In this document: piece after piece, positions 44,410-53,279 of the stretch
Layout of the letters: every line of letters begins with the position of its first letter
How positions within the stretch are numbered: position 1 is the stretch's first letter
Source of the DNA: Caballeronia sp. SBC1
GTDB taxonomy: Bacteria; Pseudomonadota; Gammaproteobacteria; Burkholderiales; Burkholderiaceae
NCBI RefSeq assembly: GCF_011493005.1
Contig: NZ_CP049158.1
Location: 992,001-1,056,000 of the forward strand
Length of the DNA stretch: 64,000 nucleotides
Direction of reading: 5' to 3'
Translations under genes and position numbers: made by a program
The notes under the pieces: generated by a model
Database searches by the model: none
What the model saw: only the letters and a program-made list of their open reading frames with translations
Told to the model about the DNA's origin: nothing

Positions 44410-45339
44410 ATGACCACCATGCCCAAGACGACGTTCGTTGAAACCCGCCACGTTCTGTCCGATGACGAGCGCCAAATCGAGCAGACCGTGCTCGCCGGGA
44501 TCCACCAGCTGTTCTCCGACCCCGCCGGCAATCAGCGCGAAACTTATGACACGCTGATCGCCAGGACCCCGATCGCCGATGGCGTCACCCTGGAAGCCAT
44601 CGACCGTGACGGCGTCAGCGGCTGGTGGGTGCGGCCGGCTGGCGCCCCGGCCGACCGGGCGATCCTCTTCCTGCACGGCGGCGGCTACGTGCTCGGCTCG
44701 GCCAAGGCGTATCGCGGCCTAGCCAGTCAGGTTGCGGTCCGCGCGGGAGTGGCGGTGTTCGTGGCCGAGTATCCACTGGCGCCGGAGCACGTGTTCCCGG
44801 CCGCGTCCGAAGCCGCCGCCGCGGTTCGCGGCTGGTTGGGCAGCCAGGGCGTCTCGGAGGTCGCACTGGTCGGTGACTCCGCGGGCGGCGGCCTGGCCCT
44901 CAGTGTGTTGGGCGATACGGTGACGACCTCACCGGCGATAACGGCCATCGCGGTCTTTTCGCCCTGGCTCGATCTGGCGATGACCGGCGCCTCTGTCACC
45001 AGTCCCGACATCCGCGACCCCATCTTCTTCCAGCCGGAAATGCTTGGGGGACCCGCCGCGGCTTATCTTGCCGGCGCAGATCCGAAGGACGGCCGGGCGT
45101 CGCCGCTCTACGCCGTGCCCGACGTCTTGCCGCCGTTGCTGATCCAGGTGGGCAGCGACGAGATCCTGCTCGACGACGCGCGGCGCTACGCGCAAGCGGC
45201 CGCGGACAAGGGTGGCGAGGTGCAGCTCGATATCTTCGAAGGTCTGCACCACGTCTTCCAGGGCGCGACGAGAGATCTGCCGGCCGCGCGCCGCGCGCTC
45301 GACGCGGCGGCTGCGTTCTTGAACGGCCACTGGGCGTAG
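44410..45339 (+). CDS. HSL-family alpha/beta hydrolase (esterase)
   Basis: 309 residues from MTTMPKTTF, AGAGGA upstream. Oxyanion motif HGGGYVLGSAKAYRG, nucleophile GDSAGGGLALSV (Ser in GDSAG), Asp in IQVGSDEILLDDARRY and His in EGLHHVFQG give a full catalytic triad. It hydrolyses short acyl esters in the cytoplasm. It shares the extreme GC-ending codon use of the divergent LysR gene, so the two look like a transferred pair. Confidence 0.92.
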   Translation: MTTMPKTTFVETRHVLSDDERQIEQTVLAGIHQLFSDPAGNQRETYDTLIARTPIADGVTLEAIDRDGVSGWWVRPAGAPADRAILFLHGGGYVLGSAKAYRGLASQVAVRAGVAVFVAEYPLAPEHVFPAASEAAAAVRGWLGSQGVSEVALVGDSAGGGLALSVLGDTVTTSPAITAIAVFSPWLDLAMTGASVTSPDIRDPIFFQPEMLGGPAAAYLAGADPKDGRASPLYAVPDVLPPLLIQVGSDEILLDDARRYAQAAADKGGEVQLDIFEGLHHVFQGATRDLPAARRALDAAAAFLNGHWA

Positions 45340-45754
45340 GGGGGACGCGTTGAGAACCCGTCACGCCCGGCCCAACCAGACATATTCAGCAATATTGTGT
45401 GCGTGATGACCGAGCGCTGACGTAGGTGCCAATCGGCGATGAAACTTCAAGGCCGATTGGCGCCAGCAGCATCTAATCAGCATTCCGAATCAAATGATGG
45501 GTTCCGAAAACAGCCGGTCACAGCCCTCGCCCACACTTCCCCTCCATCGCTGAGGCGTCATTCCTTCCCACCGGTTGAACGCCCAGGAAAACGAGTTGAC
45601 TCTTCAAAGCCCAGGAACCACGCGATCTCGCCGGCTGCGCGATCCGGACTACCCAGCAAGCGGCGTGCGCTCCGCGACGCTAATCCGATCGCGCCAACTT
45701 GCAATCGGATCGCGCCAACTCAGCAGGCCTGACTGAGCCGCTTGACCGGAGCCG
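45340..45754. other. non-coding interval
   Basis: No gene is supported. A 13-base direct repeat GATCGCGCCAACT occurs twice at about 45687 and 45708. The stretch separates the esterase from the convergent aldo/keto reductase gene. Confidence 0.5.
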
Positions 45755-46759
45755 TCAGCCGTGACGTGACTCGCTATCGAGATGAGCCATTTGCGCGGCC
45801 GCGTAACGGTCCCCGGCTGCTGCGCCCTTCGGCACGGCGTATTCAATTGCACTAAGATCATCCGGCGTCAGCACGACATCGAGTGCGCCCAGCGCTTCCG
45901 TCAACCGGTTCCGCCGCCGAGCGCCAACCAGCGGGATGATATCGTCGCCCTGCGCCGCGACCCACGCGATCGCGATCTGCGCCACCGACACGCCCTTGGC
46001 TTCCGCAATCCGCCGCAACGCTTCGACCAGTTGCAGGTTGCGCTCGGCGTTTTCGCCCTGAAAACGCGGGCTGTGCGCGCGGAAGTCGTTGCCGGCCAGA
46101 TTTTGCGTCGGCTGCCAATGGCCGCTGATCAGCCCTCGCGACAACACGCCGTAAGCCGTCACGCCAATGCCGAGTTCACGGCACGTCGAGAGAATATCGC
46201 CTTCGATACCCCGTGAAATCAACGAGTACTCGATCTGCAAGTCCGCGATGGGATGCACCGCCGCTGCGCGCCGAATGGTCTGGGCACCGACCTCGGACAG
46301 CCCGACGTGACGCACGTAACCGGCTTTCACCATCTCGGCAATCGCACCCACGGTGTCTTCAATCGGCACATTGGGATCGAGTCGCGCCGGCCGATAGATA
46401 TCGATGTAATCCACTCCCAGGCGCTGCATTGAATACGTCAGGAAGTTCTTCACAGCGGCCGGCCTCGCGTCGTAACCGACCCAACCGCCGGCCGGATCGC
46501 GCAGCGCGCCGAATTTCACGCTGATAACGGCAGCGTCGCGTTTCGTGCCCTTGAGCGCTTCGCCGATCAACGCTTCATTGTGGCCGCTGCCGTAGAAGTC
46601 ACCGGTATCGAGAAGCGTGATGCCGGCGTCGAGCGCGGCGTGAATCGTGGCAATGCTTTCGCTGCGATCGGCCGGTCCGTACATGCCGGACATGCCCATG
46701 CAGCCAAGTCCGAGTGCCGATACGCGCGGTCCAGTTGCGCCTAGCTGCCGATGTTCCAT
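45755..46759 (-). CDS. aldo/keto reductase
   Basis: 334 residues from [20 protein letters not shown], with CGGAG upstream. The TIM-barrel AKR signatures are present: [20 protein letters not shown] (Asp and Tyr of the catalytic tetrad), [30 protein letters not shown], and [20 protein letters not shown] (NADPH phosphate site). The usual catalytic His stretch, commonly LH or QH, here reads [10 protein letters not shown], the Arg/Pro variant seen in some AKR13-like enzymes. It is divergent from a LysR gene, and probably reduces an aldehyde. Confidence 0.92.
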   Translation of the reverse strand: MEHRQLGATGPRVSALGLGCMGMSGMYGPADRSESIATIHAALDAGITLLDTGDFYGSGHNEALIGEALKGTKRDAAVISVKFGALRDPAGGWVGYDARPAAVKNFLTYSMQRLGVDYIDIYRPARLDPNVPIEDTVGAIAEMVKAGYVRHVGLSEVGAQTIRRAAAVHPIADLQIEYSLISRGIEGDILSTCRELGIGVTAYGVLSRGLISGHWQPTQNLAGNDFRAHSPRFQGENAERNLQLVEALRRIAEAKGVSVAQIAIAWVAAQGDDIIPLVGARRRNRLTEALGALDVVLTPDDLSAIEYAVPKGAAAGDRYAAAQMAHLDSESRHG

Positions 46760-46878
46760 GTCAAGTCTCCGTAGGGGGTCAGGCGTCGCGTGATTGCGAG
46801 CGGTGGAAAGAGTATGCGAGGTGTTTTGTCGTGCGACAATCCGGCCTCCACAGCACGGGCTGTACGGAAAAACGCACA

Positions 46879-47769
46879 ATGAATGATCCCGATCTCTCCG
46901 ATCTCAGCGCCTTCGTCGCCATTACTAAAGTGCGCAGTTTCAGGGCCGCGGCGCGTTTGCGCGGGGTCTCGGCCTCCGCGCTGAGCGAGGCAATCCGCCG
47001 CCTCGAAGCACGGCTCGGCGTGCGTCTGCTAAATCGCACGACCCGCAGTGTCACGGTCACGGAAGCCGGGCAGCGCCTGCTGGAACGGCTAGGGCCGGCG
47101 CTGGGCGAGATTGCCGGCGCGCTCGACGCGATCAACAGTTTCCGCGACAGCCCGACCGGCACCTTGCGCCTGAACGTGCCGACCATCGTGGCCATGCACG
47201 TCCTGCCGCCGATCGTCGCGCGCTTTCTCGCCGCGCATCCGGGGATCACGCTGGAGGTGGTATCGAACGATACGTTTATCGATGTGCTGGCAGCAGGTTT
47301 CGATGCCGGCATCCGCTACGACGAACGGCTGGAGCGCGACATGATTGCGGTGCCAATCGGCCCGCGCACGCAGCATTTCGTGGCGGCGGGTGCGCCGGCC
47401 TATTTTGCGGCGCACGGATGGCCCGAACACCCTCGCGATTTGCTGGAACACGCGTGCATTGGGCATCGGTTCGCAAGCGGCGTTCTGGCGGCGTGGCGCT
47501 TCGAGCGTCATGGCGAGCAGGTTCGATTCACGCCGAATGGACCGCTGGTGGCGTCGGTGATCGAGCTTGAAGTGGGCGCCGCGACAGCGGGCCTTGGCAT
47601 GATCTATACGTTCGAGGAGTTCTTGCGGCCAGCCATACAAAGCGGCGCACTCGTGCCCGTACTGCACGAGTGGTGGGAGAGCTTTTCAGGGCCGTTTCTG
47701 TACTACCAGAGCCGCACGCATATGCCCGCGCCGCTGCGCGCGTTCATCGACTTCATCAAGGAGGATTGA
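46879..47769 (+). CDS. LysR-family regulator of the aldo/keto reductase
   Basis: 296 residues from [43 protein letters not shown]. Effector domain of the CrgA branch ([40 protein letters not shown]). The 119-base gap to the divergent reductase gene carries both promoters. Its 3' end is 15 bases from the convergent threonine aldolase. Confidence 0.91.
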   Translation: MNDPDLSDLSAFVAITKVRSFRAAARLRGVSASALSEAIRRLEARLGVRLLNRTTRSVTVTEAGQRLLERLGPALGEIAGALDAINSFRDSPTGTLRLNVPTIVAMHVLPPIVARFLAAHPGITLEVVSNDTFIDVLAAGFDAGIRYDERLERDMIAVPIGPRTQHFVAAGAPAYFAAHGWPEHPRDLLEHACIGHRFASGVLAAWRFERHGEQVRFTPNGPLVASVIELEVGAATAGLGMIYTFEEFLRPAIQSGALVPVLHEWWESFSGPFLYYQSRTHMPAPLRAFIDFIKED

Positions 47770-47784
47770 ACGCGCACGCGGCGG

Positions 47785-48816
47785 TTACCGTTCGGAGAAA
47801 AACGCCCGGACCGCAGCCAATGCGTTTTCCACCGCCGCGCTATCCACGTCCAGATGCGTGACCCAGCGCTGTTTCGTCGCGCTATACGCTGACGTGATTC
47901 CAATCCCGCGCGCGGCCAGATGTGCCTTGAAGTCAGCAGCAATCGTGCTGTCCACTTCCACGAACACGATGTTCGTGTCCGGCATTGTGACCTTCAGTTG
48001 ACCGTATGCGGCCAGGCCTTTAGCCAGCGTCGTGGCGTTGGCGTGGTCGTCGGCGAGACGCGCCACGTTGTGCTCCAGCGCGTAAAGCCCGGCCGCCGCG
48101 AGAATGCCGACTTGCCGCAAACCGCCGCCCACCATCTTGCGCGTGCGCCGCGCCTTCGCGATTAACTGTTCGCTGCCGACCAGCACCGAGCCGACCGGCG
48201 CTCCCAATCCCTTCGATAAACATACAGACACGGTATCGAAGGAGCGCGTCAGCGTCGCAACGGGCGTATTGAGCGCGGTCGCCGCGTTGAAGATACGCGC
48301 ACCATCCAGATGCGTAGCAAGGCCGTGCCGACGCGCCAGCGCCGTCGCCGCTTCCATGTACTCCTGCGACAAAACTTTCCCGCCGATCGTGTTCTCCAAC
48401 GCCAGCAGTCGCGTGCGCGCGTAATGCGAATCGTCGGGCTTGATCGAGTCCTCGATCTCCGACAGCAACAACGAGCCGTCCGCCTGATTGTTCAGCGGTT
48501 GCGGCTGGATGCTCCCCAACACGGCCGCGCCGCCCGCTTCCCAGCGGTAGCAATGCGCCTGCTGCCCGACGATGTACTCGTCGCCACGTTCGCAATGCGC
48601 CATCAGCGCGACCAGATTCGACTGCGTACCCGAGGTCAGGAACACAGCCGCTTCCTTGCCAAAACGCTCGGCCATCACGGCTTCCAGTTGCGTGACGGTG
48701 GGATCGTCGCGGAAGACGTCATCACCGACTTCCGCCGATGCCATCGCGGCGCGCATGGCCGGGCTGGGTCGCGTGACGGTATCGGAACGGAAATCGTGCT
48801 GGATCGGGGTGCTCAT
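47785..48816 (-). CDS. ltaE: low-specificity L-threonine aldolase
   Basis: 343 residues from MSTPIQHDFRSDTVTRPSPA, with CAGGAG upstream; an open frame of 54 further codons upstream lacks support. Fold type I PLP enzyme: GDDVFRDDPTVTQLEAVMAE, FLTSGTQSNLVALMAHCERG, LALENTIGGKVLS, HLDGARIFNAATALNT (PLP Asp), and the Schiff-base Lys in VSVCLSKGLGAPVGSVLVG. It cleaves threonine or allo-threonine to glycine and acetaldehyde. Confidence 0.94.
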   Translation of the reverse strand: MSTPIQHDFRSDTVTRPSPAMRAAMASAEVGDDVFRDDPTVTQLEAVMAERFGKEAAVFLTSGTQSNLVALMAHCERGDEYIVGQQAHCYRWEAGGAAVLGSIQPQPLNNQADGSLLLSEIEDSIKPDDSHYARTRLLALENTIGGKVLSQEYMEAATALARRHGLATHLDGARIFNAATALNTPVATLTRSFDTVSVCLSKGLGAPVGSVLVGSEQLIAKARRTRKMVGGGLRQVGILAAAGLYALEHNVARLADDHANATTLAKGLAAYGQLKVTMPDTNIVFVEVDSTIAADFKAHLAARGIGITSAYSATKQRWVTHLDVDSAAVENALAAVRAFFSER

Positions 48817-48959
48817 TGCGGCTCCTGGTGGGTGGAGCGGGTATTTTGCCATCGCGTGGCCGGAGGCGCGTGCGGGTGCAGTGGCAGATCGACCTTCTAC
48901 GAAGGATATGTCATCTGGTTTCGAGCCTGAAAGTGACGGAGGTTTCCTCGATATTTCGT

Positions 48960-49579
48960 GAAAATCGTTAAAAATCAAGTATATATCGTTGATACCTCAT
49001 TCTAAATCACATTATATTTATTTTATTAAACAAATCATATACTTACACAACATTTCTCTCGTTAAGAATTAAGATGAAGTGGATCTCGAATCTTGACTCG
49101 TCGCTCGCAGTCACGAGCCAAGAAGATCAACCAACGTGACGCTTGCTTCGTTGCCAACAGCGCGACAAGGTTGGCCTTGAACCGGCCCTGGGACGCACTT
49201 CGCGCGGCATGCGATCGGGTTGAGATGCCCGTCCAAGTCGACATCGGTACTATTTGATGTAGTACGTTAAGATTGATGCTTTTTTAGACATTTTTTTATT
49301 TAAAAACAATAACTTACCGTTCTTTTTACAACTAAACTCTTAGGCTACGAAGATTTATGACATTTTCTTTTAATTATCATCTACTTATCGGCTATTTTTA
49401 ACCTAATTTGTAATATTTGAAGGCGCAAATATCTAGCGCTAAACCATCGCCCATTCCGACCCTAAAAATCCCTCTACGCCGCCGCCAAAATTTGTCCGTC
49501 ACGCTGAGTCGTGCCCTCGACCGTGTAAAGTTTCAAACATTCAGCCTCACTCATCCACCCTGCCAATTCCTGCAAGCCA
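48960..49579. other. AT-rich non-coding island
   Basis: From about 48960 to 49080 and 49250 to 49440 the sequence is strongly AT-rich (for example TTATATTTATTTTATTAAAC), in sharp contrast to the window. A GC-richer block of about 170 bases (49080-49250) sits inside and carries a minus-strand open frame of 60 codons without a convincing start. No terminal repeats were found. It may be old foreign DNA or an H-NS-type binding region upstream of the CobS-like gene. Confidence 0.6.
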
Positions 49580-50791
49580 ATGAACGCGCCCGAACTGAAG
49601 TTGCAAGACGATCCTCATATTGGCCGCTACGAGCGTTCGACCGGACAGGGCGCCGAGTGGTGGCAAGTGACGCTCTCCGATCGGCCGCAGATGTATCGAA
49701 TTGAACATGGATACGGCGACGGGCCGGCCAACATCGACACGGTCGTCGACCTGGAAAACCTCAAGTCGAAGTTGCAAAAGTGGCATCGGGAGGGATTTTT
49801 TCGACCCAACGATCCCGCGCTCGCACCGCTGCCGGCGGAAGGACGAACCGGGTTTCTGAAAGAACTTCGACACGCCGTGCGCCAAACGCCGCAAGACGCG
49901 AATCCGGATTCAAACGAAGCAACAATGACGATCGGCCCGGTCGACATGCCTGTCGGCAAGCCTGGTCCGCTCCTGCCGCGTCTGAACCCTGCGTATCTCT
50001 TCCCCGAACGTTTCAGCGACATCCTCCAGGACATCGTGGAAAACCGGCGCGTGCTGCTGATCGGCCATACCGGCGCGGGAAAAACGAGCCTGATCGAGCA
50101 GGTCGCGGCCCGTTCGCAACACGGCGTGCTGCGGGCGAACATGAACGGCCAGACGACCATTGGTGATTTCGTTGGTTTCTGGACCGTGAAAGGCGGTGAA
50201 ACGCTTTGGGTGGACGGTGTGCTGCCAACGGCCATGCGCGAAGGCCTGTGGCTTGTCGTCGATGAAATCGACTTCGCCGAACCCTCGATTCTCGCCGTTC
50301 TCACCGCCGTGCTCGAACCCCACGGCCGTTTGCTGCTGAAAGAAAAGGGCAACGAACTAGTGCCCCCACATCCGTCCTTCCGGTTGTTCGCAACCGCAAA
50401 CGCGGTCGGCGCGATGAGCGTTTATCGGCATCTGTATCAGGGCGCCAATCTGATGAACGAGGCGTTTCTCGATCGCTGGCGTGTGTACCTGATGAATTAC
50501 CTGTCGCCCGCGGAAGAGGCTGAAGTGCTGATGCGCACGCTTGGGAGCCGCATCACGCGGCTGATGGCGCAAACGCTCGCCGCCATTGCAGCCGATTGCC
50601 GCGCGGCGTTTGCCCGCGAAGATCTGGCGAGCGCGTTTTCGACCCGCCGCCTGCTCGACTGGGCTGACCTGATGCTGCGTTCCGGCGACCCGGAACGTGC
50701 CGCCGGCCCGGCGATCTACGCGAAAGTAAGCGCCGAGGACGCCGCGCTGATCCGTAGCATCATCCGGCATCACATCGCTTCCGACGAATGA
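49580..50791 (+). CDS. CobS/MoxR-like AAA+ ATPase
   Basis: 403 residues. The first 110 residues are a variable domain (EWWQVTLSDRPQMYRIEHGY, TVVDLENLKSKLQKWHREG). The AAA+ core follows: Walker A GHTGAGKTS (162-170), NMNGQTTIGDFVGFWTVKGG, Walker B LWLVVDEIDFAEP (223-235), and sensor region FRLFATANAVGAMSVYRHLY. It resembles the cobaltochelatase CobS subunit and MoxR chaperones that work with a VWA partner. The VWA gene follows 127 bases on. With no cobalamin genes here, a chaperone or metal-insertion role for another target is more likely. Confidence 0.85.
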   Translation: MNAPELKLQDDPHIGRYERSTGQGAEWWQVTLSDRPQMYRIEHGYGDGPANIDTVVDLENLKSKLQKWHREGFFRPNDPALAPLPAEGRTGFLKELRHAVRQTPQDANPDSNEATMTIGPVDMPVGKPGPLLPRLNPAYLFPERFSDILQDIVENRRVLLIGHTGAGKTSLIEQVAARSQHGVLRANMNGQTTIGDFVGFWTVKGGETLWVDGVLPTAMREGLWLVVDEIDFAEPSILAVLTAVLEPHGRLLLKEKGNELVPPHPSFRLFATANAVGAMSVYRHLYQGANLMNEAFLDRWRVYLMNYLSPAEEAEVLMRTLGSRITRLMAQTLAAIAADCRAAFAREDLASAFSTRRLLDWADLMLRSGDPERAAGPAIYAKVSAEDAALIRSIIRHHIASDE

Positions 50792-50918
50792 ACGATGTGT
50801 TTATGCGCAATCAAGCCAGTGTTGCGCGATATTCCCCGAGCGCCGGGTCCGCTTTCACACCAGCCGACGTGGAAACCGGTCCGAAGCGCAACACTATTAA
50901 GTACTACCGGTAACTAAT

Positions 50919-52640
50919 GTGTCCGCCTCCGACCTGACCTATTCCGACTCGATGCAAACCATGCTAGGCAAGACGGCGCGCGTGCTGACGGGTCGATACG
51001 GCGTGACGGTATCGTTCGACACAACCGGGCCGCGCGTAGAACGCGACCGGATCGTGCTGCCGGAGGCTGCCGGCGCAGCCGATCTGGACGCGCTCACAGG
51101 CCAGCTCGACTTGCTGGTAGCGCGTTCCAGGTACTCCACCATCAGTGAAATCAACGCGCTCAATTCCGGCGTGACCCGGCGGATTGCACAAGCAATCGAG
51201 GACCGGCGCGTCTGTGAGCGGCTGTTCAGTGACTATCCGGGCGCGCGCAGGTTTGTCGGGAAGCTGCGTGAGCAAACGGCGAGAAATACGCACGAACGCT
51301 GGCCGACCCTGGCTTGGCGCGACAAGCTGATCTGGTTCATCGAACGCGCGCTCTGGGACGAAGCGCCCGACGTAACCGAACGAACTCCGACCCTCATCGC
51401 CACGCTCGGCGCGGTGAGTGAGTTGCTGCAAACCACCCGTGCCAGCCGTTCGACTGCTGAAAGCGTGGCGGGAGCGCGAGCGCTTGTGGCACGGATCAGG
51501 TCGCTGGCAGCTGGCGATGTGAACACCATGATGTTTTCCGCCGACGCCGACGAAGCGCTAGATGCAGAGCAGGTTTCGGGCGATCCGGACGCACTGGACG
51601 CGGCGTCGCAGGACATGTCCGACGCGGCATCGCCGGACGCCGCCAGCATGGCCCAGGCACCGTCGGACGCCAGCGCGGAGGCGTCGGAAGCACGCTCGCC
51701 GGCGCCGCCGATGACGTTCGATATCGACATGATCGATGGCCGCCCTCGCCTGTCCATTCCGCTCACGACCGAATTCGATCTCATCACCGACCTCACCGGC
51801 CTCGGCGACGCCGCTGCGTGGCGCAACCTGCGCGCGCTCGCACGGGCGGAAACCGCCCCGCTGACCGCACGCCTTGAACGCGCGCTGAAAGCCGATGAAC
51901 AGACGCACTGGAAACGCGAACAGGAACGCGGGGAAATCGACCGGCCGGCGCTGGCGAAACTGGTTGTGTCGCCGGGGTATCGGACGCCCTTTCGCGTCAA
52001 GCGCGCGACCGAAGGACGAGATGCCGCCGTCACGCTGCTGATCGACCGCAGCGGCTCCATGGCCGGCGGAAAGATTGCTCTGGCCAGGCTCTGCGCCGCC
52101 GCGCTCTGCGACGCGCTGATGCAGCTGTCGTTCAAGTGCGAAGTGCTTGGCTACAGCTCGGTCGAATCCCCGGAAATGCGGGCGCTTTACGAGCAAAAGC
52201 TTGCCGAAGGCGTGGATTTGAACCGCTATAACCGGCGCGTCGAACGGCTCGACCTGCAGATATACAAGCGCTTCGGCTCGAACAATCCAGCAGGTTTGAG
52301 CGCGATTGATTGCGGTCACGAAAATCCGGACGGCGAAGCCTTGGCGTGGGCCGCCGAGCGTTTGGCGGCGCTTCGCGCCGGCCGGCGCATTCTGATGGTT
52401 CTGTCTGACGGCTATCCCGCCACAGGCGATGGTCATCCCGTGATATTGCGGACGGACCTGCGGGCACGCATAGACGAAATCACGAGTTCGGGGATAGAAC
52501 TGATTGGGATCGGTCTTCTTGACGACGCCGTAGAAAAGTTTTATGCGCATAACATCGTTGTGCGAAAGCTTGATGAACTCCCCACGATGGCGTTCACAGT
52601 ACTAAGCCAACTCCTGCTCAAGCGCGGCTACAGGCGCTAA
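50919..52640 (+). CDS. CobT-like VWA-domain protein
   Basis: 573 residues from a GTG start; an ATG at 50952 (MQTMLG) is an alternative, and neither has a strong site. A helical N-terminal half is followed by an acidic Asp/Ala-rich linker (about 205-260) and a C-terminal VWA domain with an intact MIDAS (LLIDRSGSMAGGKIA at 374-388, then LSDGYPATGDGHP). The closing block RIDEITSSGIELIGIGLLDD matches the CobT C-terminus. It would be the partner of the CobS-like ATPase. Function remains open because the usual CobN subunit is absent. Confidence 0.83.
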   Translation: MSASDLTYSDSMQTMLGKTARVLTGRYGVTVSFDTTGPRVERDRIVLPEAAGAADLDALTGQLDLLVARSRYSTISEINALNSGVTRRIAQAIEDRRVCERLFSDYPGARRFVGKLREQTARNTHERWPTLAWRDKLIWFIERALWDEAPDVTERTPTLIATLGAVSELLQTTRASRSTAESVAGARALVARIRSLAAGDVNTMMFSADADEALDAEQVSGDPDALDAASQDMSDAASPDAASMAQAPSDASAEASEARSPAPPMTFDIDMIDGRPRLSIPLTTEFDLITDLTGLGDAAAWRNLRALARAETAPLTARLERALKADEQTHWKREQERGEIDRPALAKLVVSPGYRTPFRVKRATEGRDAAVTLLIDRSGSMAGGKIALARLCAAALCDALMQLSFKCEVLGYSSVESPEMRALYEQKLAEGVDLNRYNRRVERLDLQIYKRFGSNNPAGLSAIDCGHENPDGEALAWAAERLAALRAGRRILMVLSDGYPATGDGHPVILRTDLRARIDEITSSGIELIGIGLLDDAVEKFYAHNIVVRKLDELPTMAFTVLSQLLLKRGYRR

Positions 52641-52742
52641 ACCGGCCTCTTACCTGCCCTCACCCCGCATCAGGATCATCTCGCCCCAAAAAAATAATTC
52701 AATAGCTTGCTAACGAATTGTCGTCGAAATACAATGCGCGCC

Positions 52743-53273
52743 ATGCCAAGCATCGATGTCCTTCGTCAATCCGTCAGCAGCGCGCTCGTGATTGCCTCCC
52801 GCCAGTGGCGGCGCACCAGCCATGGTGTGATTGCAGCCTATAACGTCTCCGAAGCGTGCGCGACGCCGCTGCTGATCGCGGCGCGGCTTGACGCGCCGGT
52901 TCGACAAGTAGCGTTGGCCGAGTTGACCGGAATCGAAGGCCCGTCGCTCGTGCGTCTGCTCGATCAGTTGTGCGCGGCCAATCTGGTGCGCCGCGACGAA
53001 GATCCCGACGACCGCCGCGCGAAAATCATCTCGCTCACCGACGAAGGCCGGTCGGTGACCGCCAAGATCGAGAAAGAACTGATCGGACTGCGCGCTGGTG
53101 TCCTGAATGAAGTCAGCCGGGAAGACCTGGAGGCGACCCTGCGGGTATTCGCTGCATTTAAACTTGGCGCGTCCAGTCAAACGCAGCAAGCTCCAACACC
53201 CGCGTCACACCAAGGCCCTGGCATCAGCCCAACAATCAGCCCGACCGACACCAATACGGAAGAAGGCGTCTAG
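52743..53273 (+). CDS. MarR-family regulator of the efflux operon
   Basis: About 176 residues from MPSIDVLRQS; an ATG three codons earlier is equally possible. The winged helix region is APVRQVALAELTGIEGPSLV, RLLDQLCAANLVRRDEDPDD, RRAKIISLTDEGR. A TAGC-TT-GCTA palindrome at 52703-52712 is a candidate autoregulatory site. Its stop is six bases before the FUSC gene, so it is the first gene of the efflux operon, a common layout for aromatic-acid-responsive pumps. Confidence 0.9.
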   Translation: MPSIDVLRQSVSSALVIASRQWRRTSHGVIAAYNVSEACATPLLIAARLDAPVRQVALAELTGIEGPSLVRLLDQLCAANLVRRDEDPDDRRAKIISLTDEGRSVTAKIEKELIGLRAGVLNEVSREDLEATLRVFAAFKLGASSQTQQAPTPASHQGPGISPTISPTDTNTEEGV

Positions 53274-53279
53274 CGCACC

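Noticed and set aside
49062..49244. 60-codon minus-strand frame inside the AT-rich island
   Set aside because: Too short, no ribosome site and no terminal inverted repeats or transposase motif, so it was not called a mobile element.
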